Assembly (NCBI GenBank): GCA_951812925.1
Contig: OX638370.1
Location: forward strand, 100,392,897 to 100,456,896
DNA: 64,000 nucleotides
Source of the DNA: Calliopum simillimum
Taxonomy: Eukaryota > Arthropoda > Insecta > Diptera > Lauxaniidae
Reading direction: 5' to 3'
The notes below the pieces were generated by a model. That model saw only the letters and a list, made by a program, of their open reading frames with translations. It did no database searches and was not told the DNA's origin. This document shows, in pieces, positions 1 through 9,534 of this stretch (its first letter is position 1; each line of letters starts with the position of its first letter). The position numbers and the translations under genes are program-made.

Positions 1-725
1 AAATGTATTTTACCGGACTTTATAATTGCTCTACAAAATTTTCCAATTTGAGTGACAGTTCTCGAGATATGAGAATTTTTCAAAAATTCACCCCATTTTT
101 TTCCCAAAAAATCGTTATTTTTCCATCTTTAATAAATTTCTATAGAAAAAACAAAAATGACCCAAATCAATTTTCTTGAAATTAGGAACTTTTAACAACA
201 ACAATGCCAGAACAGACAACAAATACAACAACTTTACTACTACTTAAACAACAGTAATTTTAAATAAGAGTAGGGGTAAATGGAGGGCCTACGGCCGCAG
301 CTCAGAATTTAAAACTCCCAAAAATCCAACACTGGCTTTGCGGTGGCCTTCGGCCGAGGATCAGTCCATCGTATATCCAATACATAGTTTGGTAGCCAAA
401 TTGAGTTGTTGTTGTTCTGGCATTCTTGTTAAAAGTTCCTAGTTTCAAGGAAATTATTTGGTCTATTTTTGCTTTTTTCTATAGAAATTTATTAATGATG
501 CAATTTCAGATACATGTTGCATATCAAATGAAAGGAAATAAATTGGGCTTTCTAATTTAGTTATAAAAGTTATAGGTTAATAATACATTTTTTGGGAAAA
601 ATAAGGTTTTTTTGGGAAAAAAAATGGGGTGAATTTTTGAAAAATTGTCCTATCTCGAAAACTATGACTCAAATTGAAAAATTTTTTAAAGCAATTACAA
701 AGTCCGATAAAATACCTTTAATATG
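1..725. repeat. Foldback repeat, left end cut by the window
   Basis: Bases 1-205 reappear inverted at about 405-720, including the AACAACAACAATGCCAGAAC / GTTCTGGCATTCTTGTT inner edges and the CACCCCATTTTTTTCCC / GGGAAAAAAAATGGGGTG blocks. The right arm carries an extra ~90 bp near 500-590. The ~200-bp spacer holds two small GC-rich palindromes, GGCCTACGGCC (about 286) and GGCCTTCGGCC (about 344), in otherwise AT-rich DNA. No coding capacity. It resembles a non-autonomous foldback transposon, but the outer left end and any TSD lie outside the window. Confidence 0.65.
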
Positions 726-1029
726 ACATCAATATTTTTAAAATGCATTCAGGGGTTCCCAACTTATACCGTTTTTTATAAAAGATATATCCAGATCTTC
801 CGATGGCTATATCTCCGAAAGTAGACCCGTTCAGACATTTTTGATTGCATAGTCTTTCTTAGAATTAAAAACTTAACAAACCAAACTAGGTTTAAAAAAA
901 AAATATTAACAGTCGCTAATCTAACGTTAAGCAAAAACAAATTCTATCAAATTAAACATCGCCTATAATGAGTTGTGTTACGCACACAGCCAACATTTGA
1001 AAAACACACAGCAACCAACCTATATTTTG

Positions 1030-1936
1030 TGAAGAAATGTGTACCAGGATGTCCCTCCGTATTCGGTAGGCATTGTACTTTAAACTTAGCCAAGTCTTTG
1101 TGAGAATGTTCCTTATACCAGATGAATGCTGGTGTTGCAGGTTCTTGTGCGCTTTTCAGTAAAATATCTATTTTTGGAAAAAAAAGAAACCAAATTAGAT
1201 TATTCCACATAACAAATCACATATTTTATACTTACTCTTCACCCTCGCCCATTTTTGGTGTCGCTTCAATAGATATTCTGTATTTAGTATTTGGTTTTAA
1301 GCCGTCCATTTTCATTGCCGTTCTATTGGGATCGGTAATGTGTGGCTCGTATTCACGTCGCTCACCCACAAAGGTGCTTTTAACCTCTTCGAAATAAATT
1401 TTATTACCAGTGAGTTTGCCATTAGGACTTAATGGTTTCTTCCGTGTTAATCAAAAAGTCGGTGAACCTTACGTGTATCAAAATCAATTACGGCGCTGGG
1501 TGGGCCATTGAAACGTCCATTATAGACAAGCACACGCGTGAAATTCTTAGAATCGGACTTAAATTGTGTTACTAATATTTGACTGCTTCTCTCTCCTGTT
1601 CAGTCCACTTTTGAATTTTATAACCCTTGAAATGACCACGCACAGATTCTACACTGACGGGATTTCAACCGAGTACGGCTGAAGTTGCGCTCGTATTTTG
1701 AATCATTGTAAAGTTGGTCGGAGTTTCTAGGGATCTTGCATGAAAAACAATAAAAACAATTTCAATATTTTCACTTTTTTGGAATTCTGTACATTGTTAA
1801 TCAAACTTACGATCTTCTCCGGAATAGCCGAAAATTTCTTCTGCGTCCACTTTGGATTCACAACTTTAATCAAAGTTTCAGTATAAACAAGGGTGCGTTC
1901 ACTTTGCCGAATTTTTAGCGACTTTGTTATTTGCAA
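1030..1936 (-). pseudogene. Nrg: Neuroglian (L1CAM-type adhesion protein) pseudogene fragment, introns retained
   Basis: Reading the minus strand gives three consecutive pieces of the membrane-proximal fibronectin III region of Neuroglian, a neuronal immunoglobulin/FnIII adhesion receptor. Piece 1 (1936-1811) ends ESKVDAEEIFGYSGED and stops at a perfect donor GTAAGT (1810-1805). After a 76-bp intron with a ..GCAAG acceptor, piece 2 (1734-1236) reads PTNFTMIQNTSATSAV, then GRFNGPPSAVIDFDT, then NRTAMKMDGLKPNTKYRI, and ends at a second GTAAGT donor (1235-1230). After a 68-bp intron ending AATAG, piece 3 (1167 to about 1030) gives EPATPAFIWYKE and PNTEGHPGTHFF. It is broken: a tryptophan is now TGA after SAVLG, there are two stops after EAVKY, about a dozen residues are missing there, and reading frames shift at several points (start of piece 2, middle of piece 2, start of piece 3). 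Retained introns mean it came from a genomic duplication or rearrangement and not from a reverse-transcribed message. The family is named from remembered Neuroglian sequence. Confidence 0.82.
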
Positions 1937-4900
1937 AGGGCTAGTTTACATAGACATTCATAATTAAAATAATCATATATTTGGTGATTATTTTAATCAT
2001 GAAATAAATGAGCAAACGATGCCACGAAATCAAACAGAGTTGTGTTTTAAAATATTTCACAAAAACAGAGTTGGGTTGTAAAATGTTTCACAATTTTTTC
2101 CTTTTGGGAGTAAAATAATACAGTTTTCGTGAAGAAATCTACGAGATGGATGAAATAAATGGTTAATAGCAACATAATTTGAGAGTCTATACAAAATTAA
2201 CTCACAGTTTGACACAAATTTGTTGCATGAAAAAATAATACAAAAATGTATTAAAATTCATGATTATAGTTGCGCAACTATCTTGTCTGAATTGAGTTCG
2301 TATAGCAAATCTCTCGTGTGGTCGCTCACTTATGCCGCTATGTAGAATCGGATAGTTGCCCAACTATCCTGTCTGGCTCTTAATCGAGAAATTTATTAAT
2401 TAAAAATAAAATTCACAGATCTTATTTTATGTCTTTTAAACAAATAAATAAATTTATTAATTTTTACACAAGAAAAGACTTGCTAACTTAGATAAAAAAA
2501 TTTTTATTTTATCAAAGTTTTTTAAAGGGAAACTATTTGGCCGCGCTGAAGGTAAAATTTTAAAGTCGCGTAATAATTCTTAATACTTTTTTGGCGTCGT
2601 ATTAGATATGTGACTGATTTTGACCTCAAAATAATAGTTTTTTTGACTGTTAAAAACCGTAAATTTCCGTCATTTTATATCTCTAGAAATGACTGTAAAA
2701 TTTAACTGCAAAATATATTTTACTTACCTTCACAGTAGAAATAAAAATAACTGTCGAAGAACAGTCAAAAATGTATTTTCATAGAAAAATGACTATTTTT
2801 ACAGTAAAAATAACTACAACTGTAAAATTCAAAATTGACTGTAAATTTTGACTGTTACTTTACCTACAAATTTTTTTGAGTGTATAATCGTCGAATCAAA
2901 TAGTGCACATGTATCAAAACCACCGCAAAGGATCGCATTTGATGGAGACGACTGTTTTTGACCCTAGCAACTTCATCAATACCGGTAGCCATGCCTATAA
3001 TTGGATTCGACTACTGCGAGTCTCCACGGCAGAAAAAACTAATAATTCTAGCTAACGACATAGAGGCGAGATATTTCACAAATATGCCTTTTCCTAACGT
3101 TTTGAAATGCTTCGAAATAAAACACATTTCAACACGACTTTGCACGTATGATAAAAAAAAAACAATATATTCTGAAAATATGGCTAAAAATAAGTTATAT
3201 GGGTCTTCCTGATTTTCTGGAGAAGGTCGAAATTTTTTTTAATCGGCCTTTGAAGTTTTCTATACATGTGTTGAGTCAACACACTTTATCTTACGATCGT
3301 TAAGTCTGAGATATATTTTGCCTTCTAAAGGCTTATGGAGGATATTAAGGGGAATGTTTTTGTGGAAAACTTTAACCCTTTACATTCCCCAAAAATGGGT
3401 AATTTTTGACCATTTCTCAAAAAGATTCAAAAATTACCCCTTAAATGGGGAAATGATGGATCAATATGTACCATAGAGATATTTGCTATAAAATTTCACC
3501 AATAATTGCCGAACAGTAAAGAGTTGAAAATTCACCGCGAAGGCCAAAAAATCGTCAACATCACTAAAGACCTCACACATTTTATGTAAATAACATTTTT
3601 TAAAGGTATTATTCTTAAGTTTTAAGCGTTTCTTGACTTCAGTCAACCCCAATGAAATTTTCGAAGAATATTTTCTAAAATATTTTAGTCCATTATAGAA
3701 ATACTCTAAGTAGCAGTATAAAAACTCAAATCGAACATCACAAGGCACATTTTCATATGTTGCTTGGACCATGCAACACTTTAATTGAGCGATACAACAT
3801 AGGTACTACCACCACTCAACGATTATCGACGCTTCCTGCAACAGAATCATTGATGACCTTTTAAATTTGAGGATTACTGTCACTTTTTCAGTTGTTGAGC
3901 TCTCCTTTTGCTTGTTACGTACTTGTAAGAATTTCGTGGCTTGTGCCGCCTTCCTTAAGAGTAAAAGAACCTGATCTTTTTGTGTCAAAATTTGTTTTCA
4001 TGGAAAAAGTGTTTAATCATCGTGTTGAAGCGATTAGAGTCAATTTCCAAGCTTATTACACTCTTTGCCCTTATGCATTTGAATAAGTAGGGTTAATTGT
4101 GTACTTTGAAGGTTGCTATCGCTTGTGTTTGATCAAATGTCTTAATACATTTTTGTACTCTATTTAGCTAAATGATAATGTTTTGTAGGCGGTGCTGTTT
4201 GAATTCTGTCTAGTTAATATTCAAGTTTTTTTAATTGGTACCTTTTTAGCAGATTTTTTTTTCTTTTCTTTCAAATACAATGATCTAACACCTTTTGAAA
4301 TAATTTGTTTTATTGGAAAAAAAAAAATATTTTCATCAGTAGCCAGCTACCTTCTGTGCGCGTTTTTCTACTCTCTAGCAAAATACACAGTTCAAACTGT
4401 TCCCCAAAACCAAACGAAAAAAAAGGCGTTTAATTAACCTTTTTAACGTTTGCCTAATTGCCTTCTTCATACGAATGAATAGGATTTCTTGTAATTCCCC
4501 TGTAGATTTTTAATTAACAAAACGCATGCAAAACAATGGTTGGCAAATTGAGCTGTCGATCGTTTTCTATCATTATATTGATTCCATTAATGTTGTTACT
4601 CGAAAATGTCTGTCTACAGCAGCAGCAACTTGTGCCTTATTGTGGTTGTTAACTATGCGTTATAATTGTTACCAAAGATCGCTTAGTGTGGCCGCCACCG
4701 ATTGCCTTGCCCGTCAATTAGTCTCACCTCTCAAGCAGTTGCGTTCAAGTTCATTACTGGGTTAAAAGCTTCCAGTTGTGTGCTACCAAATTTTACATAC
4801 AACGTCTATGGTGGTGTCTTGAAAAAATTAACTTTCCGTTAATGTGGTAGAAAATATTTGATTGTATTTTTTATTAATTTTATTAACGCAGTAGTTAATT

Positions 4901-5510
4901 TGCTGACTGCACCTGCTGAGCTCCCATTGTGTTTAATAAAATTAAAATTAAGTCGTAACATTTTTTTTGAAGAATTTCGTTTTTTTGTTTAGAATTATCA
5001 TAATTCTCAAGATCATTGACCTACTCAATTTGATGTTTCAAAAAAGAAAAAAAAGCGAAATTCTTTTGTAAACTCATATGGTGTAAAATTTTTCAAGAAA
5101 TGTATGAATAATTCTACTCATGAAGGAAGCAAAATACATTATTTTTGGCACAAAAGTTTTATTTCATCTGAGCTTTAGACAAGTGGTCTAAGTTCAGCTT
5201 CTGTCTTTTTTTTAATTTTCTAAAACAGCCCAGCTAAAAAATAAAATTCCACATTTTATGACTGTTATGTGACAAAGCTTTTGCTATGGTTGAGGTCTTG
5301 GCTCGCCGGTGGCCAAGGTTCGCGTCACAAAATATTTTTTTTATTTCGAAGAAAGGGCTAGCAATTATTATTATTTCAGTTTAAATTGAATATAAACACC
5401 GATAAACTTACGATTACGATACCTTATTTAAGTATTTTCGCGCGTTACTATTGATTCGATCGTCCTGCTTTGCTTTTTTCTCTCTTTGAGGCCCTACCCT
5501 GCTGCCTGTT
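1937..5510. other. AT-rich DNA without a supported gene
   Basis: No coding exon is recognisable. Visible structure: two copies of a self-complementary motif, ATAGTTGCGCAACTAT (about 2265) and GATAGTTGCCCAACTATC (2351), each followed by YTGTCTG. A block rich in ACTGT/ACAGT words (about 2640-2880) resembles the interior of the MITE at 39.1-39.8 kb. A short stem pairs TGGGTAATTTTTGA with TCAAAAATTACCCC (about 3394-3447). Open frames of 60-103 codons here show no domain or codon bias. Confidence 0.5.
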
Positions 5511-5519
5511 CCGGCTTCA

Positions 5520-5803
5520 TTGTATCGACATAGCTCAATACAGATAAATACGCAACGACCAAGGTTTAGTGCCGTCTCTATCACACAAGTGCCGAAACAC
5601 TAGCGAGAACGAGTCGCCAATATAACTATCCCGACTATCACCCATTCCAGCTTCGCAGTATCGGCATAGCTCAAAACGAACGAAAGCTTTCTACTCTTTG
5701 TCTCACTTTTAAGGTATCGGCTTGGCTGAGTACGGTTCTAACTAAATGTTACTAACTAAGCACTATGTTTACCACCTTAACTGTATCGGCATAGCTCAAT
5801 ACC
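5520..5803 (+). repeat. Irregular repeat of a ~20-bp word
   Basis: The word GTATCGGCATAGCTCAATAC, with up to five mismatches, occurs four times, starting near 5522, 5658, 5713 and 5782. Spacing is irregular (about 136, 55 and 69 bp), so this is not a simple satellite. The flanking phrase ACTATG[TC]TTACCACCTT also occurs twice (5762 and 5804). The block is richer in GC than its surroundings and may be part of an undetermined transposable element. Confidence 0.5.
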
Positions 5804-6093
5804 ACTATGCTTACCACCTTTACTTGCTGCAGGTCGCCGCCGGAAAGACAAAATTTTCCCTCGACATTAAGATTATAAGCGTCCCAACTCACCTCAGTGC
5901 GGTGAACAGCTGATTGCTGTGGCAGCTGTTAACTGGTGTTGCCATACTGTATGTATACGTGTATACGTACTAATAATATTTTACTTAATCTATTACAAGT
6001 ACAGTATCGTCCAACTAAAAGGTGATCCAATACGTGGTCCGTTTTCCAACTGGGTTGTTTTGACAGCTGTTATGTTACAAATGTCTTGTCCAT

Positions 6094-6330
6094 ATGTCGT
6101 TTGTGTTCAATACTCAATATAACTCGATCATAAATAGACTTACTCCTGAACAACGTTTATTAATTGTGGAAACTTACTTACAAAATCAGTCAACAGTTAG
6201 AGAATGTTATAGAGTTGTTCAACATCATTTTGGTCGTTATGAGCACCCAACTGAGTGCACTATTCGTAACATCATCACCAGAAGCTATTTCACACTGTTG
6301 AACATTCATCATTTTTCACGTGACACTATC
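6094..6330 (+). pseudogene. Transposase N-terminal helix-turn-helix fragment (DUF4817-like)
   Basis: The frame from ATG 6094 reads LTPEQRLLIVETYLQN, then TVRECYRVVQHHFGRY, then HPTECTIRNII, followed by a degraded FTLLNIHH. This is the pattern of the DUF4817-type HTH at the N-terminus of mariner-like transposases in insects (LTPE+R..IV..Y......VR...R.L...YG.+N.PTE.TIR.IV). Only the DNA-binding head survives. The frame ends at 6375 and no DDE/D catalytic segment follows before unrelated AT-rich DNA. No flanking TIR was found. Confidence 0.6.
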
Positions 6331-6375
6331 TCACACCCAAAACTCAGCATATCGACTAAAATATCAACGAGCTGA

Positions 6376-8058
6376 GATAAATGCAGGCGATCCTAAAGTA
6401 ACTTTCATCAAATTTTTCACATATTTTTATGCCCCAGGAGGCTGAGAAAAAATTCGAGTTACAAAGTTCAATTACATATTTTTTAATGAAATTGAATATC
6501 AATTGCAAAATTTGGCAGTTAGATTGAAAGACTATTGATAACCAATATCTATATAAAGCAAAGTGTATGGATGCATACTCGAAAGTGAGTTAAATTTACC
6601 ATTAAAACTTTAATTTCGAAAGACATACCAGGAGACTGAGGATTTAGTACTCTAAAATTAAATTTTTGCATGAAATATCTTTGTTATCAACCTCATTTTC
6701 AGTGTCCTACTATAAATAATTTAAATACTTAGTTTTTTTCCTAAATCAATGCATTATATTCATAAAAAATATACAGAATAAGGTGAGCCAAAGAATATGA
6801 GATCTCTTTCCCAGCCTTTAAATATAGGAACTGAATTTTTTGTCATTTTTAACCAATTAAATATGGATGAATCATAACTTTAACATCATTTCCCCAAATT
6901 TATAAAAATCACTAAAGACACATAAGCCACAGATTCCTTAACAACTATCACCACATCATTATCATTGTTCACTCCCATCTAATCGGTCACATAAACAAAA
7001 TGTGTAATTCATTTGTAGACCAGCTACTAATTACAATTTAATTTAGTGTTTCTCATTCCCGAACAAACAAAAGAAACCCAGTAACACCCACCCTAAAGAC
7101 TAAGTGACACCACAAAACTACTCGTAACTCTGGGGGCTAACTAATCATTACATATGCGATTCAATGTAGTACGTATGCATTTAATAATGTGTTACCAACT
7201 GCTTTACTTCGTACAATCTCGAATACAATTGACTGCCTTCCTTAACAAACCAAAGTCACTTGCTTCAACACCTGCTGGAGGTCGAATTGCCTGCCCCCCT
7301 TGGCTCAATAAAAAGCGTCTAATAAACGACTTTCAATTAGTGGCGCAATGTTTACAATGTGCCACAATAAAAATCCTTAAAAGGCATTTTTTCACAAACC
7401 GGTAATCAGCTAGTGGTATATCGTCCTTCATCCTTTGTGTACTGAACATTTGCAGTTTTAATTCGTTGGGCCCATGGAATGCGTTTTGAATTTTCAATGC
7501 GAAAGCAGTAGAAAATATCATGTGACATGCAAGGAAGTCATTAGTTCAATCTCACACAGAAAGTGAGTGAGTGGAAGTTATTGGCATTGAAGTTGGAATA
7601 TGGTGGGGTGTTAATGATATTGACTATCGCTGTTGTTTGTAGGTTGCTATTACAGTTGGTCGTCTACTGCATGAGCATTTTATTTGAACTGACTTTTCAC
7701 AAATGTAACTGATTTATTGTGGATGGTAATTTCATGCAGACCAAAATTTCCATTTTCCAAGTAAAAATCCAATTAGATTGAATCGTAAACATAAGTTTAA
7801 TTGCAGTGGGAAATAGTCTTGCTTATTGAAATTTGAATTCATAATTACAACAAATTGATTGCTAATTAATTGATTGAATTTTTTCCGTAGAGCCAAGGGA
7901 ATCGGTTGGGAAATAGAATTAATTTGGGAATTTATTGCAACTTATTGAGAGATGACTTCTATATTAACACAGGAACCCGTAACCATAACCATAACCATAC
8001 CAAAGCGAATACTTTCAATAAAATCGCTTTAACTATTCAATCTTCTTTTTTCTTCCAG
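6376..8058. other. Upstream DNA or intron before the first visible Rx exon
   Basis: No repeat structure or coding exon was recognised. The 3' end is a clear splice acceptor: a pyrimidine run TTCTTTTTTCTTCCAG ending at 8058. Near the exon lie several homeodomain-type TAATTA/ATTAATT words (7861-7876), TTGATTG words, and a short tandem ACCATA run (about 7980-8000). An upstream Rx exon with the start codon and octapeptide could lie here or further left, but I could not identify it. Confidence 0.45.
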
Positions 8059-9303
8059 TCGATCTCTGCGATGACGCCAGTGATCTTCGTTGCAACATGT
8101 CCCTAGCACACTTACGCAACATGGACAATCATATGGCATTGCTGCAGCAGAGCCATAAAAATGGGCCATACCCAATGCAGACAAGTGCACACCATCATCA
8201 ACATCCGGCGTTACATTTACCACCACCTCCGCACCATATAAACTACGCTAATTCAGTCATGAATTTTACACATCAAGCAGCCACCAATAGTCATTTACCC
8301 TACCCGCCAGCACCATCGTCAGCACAATCACTCGACGGTGATCCAAATTCAACGCGCAGCAGCCCGTCCATGAGTGCTGATTACTTGAATTCCATGCATC
8401 AAATGGTCGAAGCTAATCAATTACCGTTGCACCCGCACCATCAACAGCAATTTCAGCAACAACTGCATCATCAACAACAGCAGCAGCAACAGCAGTCGCA
8501 TCAACATCCGCCGTATAGTCATCAACAGCATTTGGCTGCACTTGCTGCGCATGCGCAGGCGCAACATGAACACAAAATGGGCAAGTCATCGTCGCATCAA
8601 ACCCACCAGCAACAACAACAACATCATCAACAATTGTCGTCGTCGGGCTACTTTGTCATGGATAATAATGGTGGCGGCAATACGATCGGCACAGATCGCG
8701 CACATTTACTCGACTACGATGAACGTTCAATGTCCTCATCGACTAACTGTGATGATGATGTGAATGCTGCCGACGATGATGATGATAATACCAAAGAGAA
8801 TGGTTCAACAACAATTGATGTGACATCACCGAGCTCACCACAACTCGGTGGTGGTGGTGGTGTCATTGGAATTAAGCGAAAATCTTCTTCCTCTAACTAC
8901 TGTGATGATTTGGATGAGCAAAATAATGGCGACGAACTTGGTCCGACGGCAACAAAATTAGCCAACGGAAATATTGGCGTCAGTGATAATTATGTAAAAG
9001 CATTCGAGGGTATACGTGCGCGCACTTTGGAGGAGGTGCAACAGCAAACGCAGCTCAATGGCAGCTGTAACAATTTGGATTCACCACAACAGCAATTTCA
9101 ACAAATGTCACATGGACGTTTAGATGATTATCGAGGAGCAAATATGGGTGCAAGCCAGCAACAACATATGCAACAAGATCCGCAGGATCGTCTTAATGAT
9201 ACGGATAGTGTTGTGAATGGTAGTTGCGCTTCAAGTGAGGATCTCAATCAAACGAATTCGAGTGAACAGGGGGAGAAAATCACTTCGGGCAGTGATGATG
9301 AGG
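8059..9303 (+). CDS. Rx: Retinal homeobox protein Rx, N-terminal region exon
   Basis: Rx is a paired-like homeodomain transcription factor acting in the nucleus; in flies it functions in brain and clypeolabrum development. This exon encodes the long, low-complexity region N-terminal to the homeodomain. From ATG 8097 (context GCAACATG, close to the fly start consensus) it begins MSLAHLRNMDNHM, then runs through His/Pro-rich (about 33-50), Ser-rich, Gln/His-rich (about 115-150 and 170-180), an acidic Asp run (about 220-230), Gly-rich (about 252-257) and a basic IKRKSSSS patch (about 259-266). It ends SGSDDE at 9302 plus one base. The reading frame stays open for 12 codons upstream of that ATG to the acceptor AG (8057-8058), reading DLCDDASDLRCN, so the exon may be internal and the true start may lie in an unseen 5' exon. 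The paired-class octapeptide is not seen here. The 3' limit is set by donor GTAATG (9304), which restores frame with the next exon as DE-A-QDDN. Confidence 0.92.
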
Positions 9304-9367
9304 GTAATGTTTTAAATCCAACAAAAAAATGTTTATAAGTTCTTGCATTTCTTCCTATCAATTGTAG
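9304..9367 (+). other. Rx: Rx short intron, 64 bp
   Basis: The donor is GTAATG and the acceptor is CAATTGTAG. The length matches the common 55-70-bp class of fly introns. Reading through the donor would give [11 protein letters not shown] and a stop; splicing instead joins SGSDDE to AQDDN and the basic KKKHRRNR at the homeodomain edge. Confidence 0.88.
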
Positions 9368-9534
9368 CGCAAGATGACAACTGTTCGAAGAAAAAACACC
9401 GTCGTAATCGCACCACCTTCACCACATATCAATTGCATGAGCTGGAACGTGCTTTTGAGAAATCACACTATCCGGATGTGTATTCGCGCGAGGAACTCGC
9501 TATGAAAGTAAATTTACCTGAAGTACGCGTACAG
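9368..9534 (+). CDS. Rx: Retinal homeobox protein Rx, homeodomain exon (residues 1-46)
   Basis: After one split codon the exon encodes QDDNCSKKK followed by homeodomain residues 1-46: [20 protein letters not shown], then [20 protein letters not shown], then EVRVQ. This carries the N-terminal arm (minor-groove contacts), helices 1 and 2 and the start of helix 3. The exon stops at GTACAG|GTAAGT, between homeodomain residues 46 (Q) and 47 (V), a splice position shared by many paired-class genes. The remaining WFQNRRAKWRR part of the recognition helix and the C-terminal OAR domain must be in later exons. I looked for the W-F-Q-N-R codon pattern in the rest of the window and did not find it. The exon is intact, with no stop or frameshift, and its sequence is what I expect for insect Rx. 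Confidence 0.95.

Noticed and set aside
1122..1397. 91-codon + strand open frame
   Set aside because: It is the antisense of the Neuroglian pseudogene and spans its intron.
8029..8226. 65-codon minus-strand frame over the Rx acceptor
   Set aside because: Antisense shadow of the exon with no domain.
8542..8763. 73-codon + strand frame inside the Rx exon
   Set aside because: Alternate frame of the Gln/His-rich Rx coding region, which has the clear protein signal.
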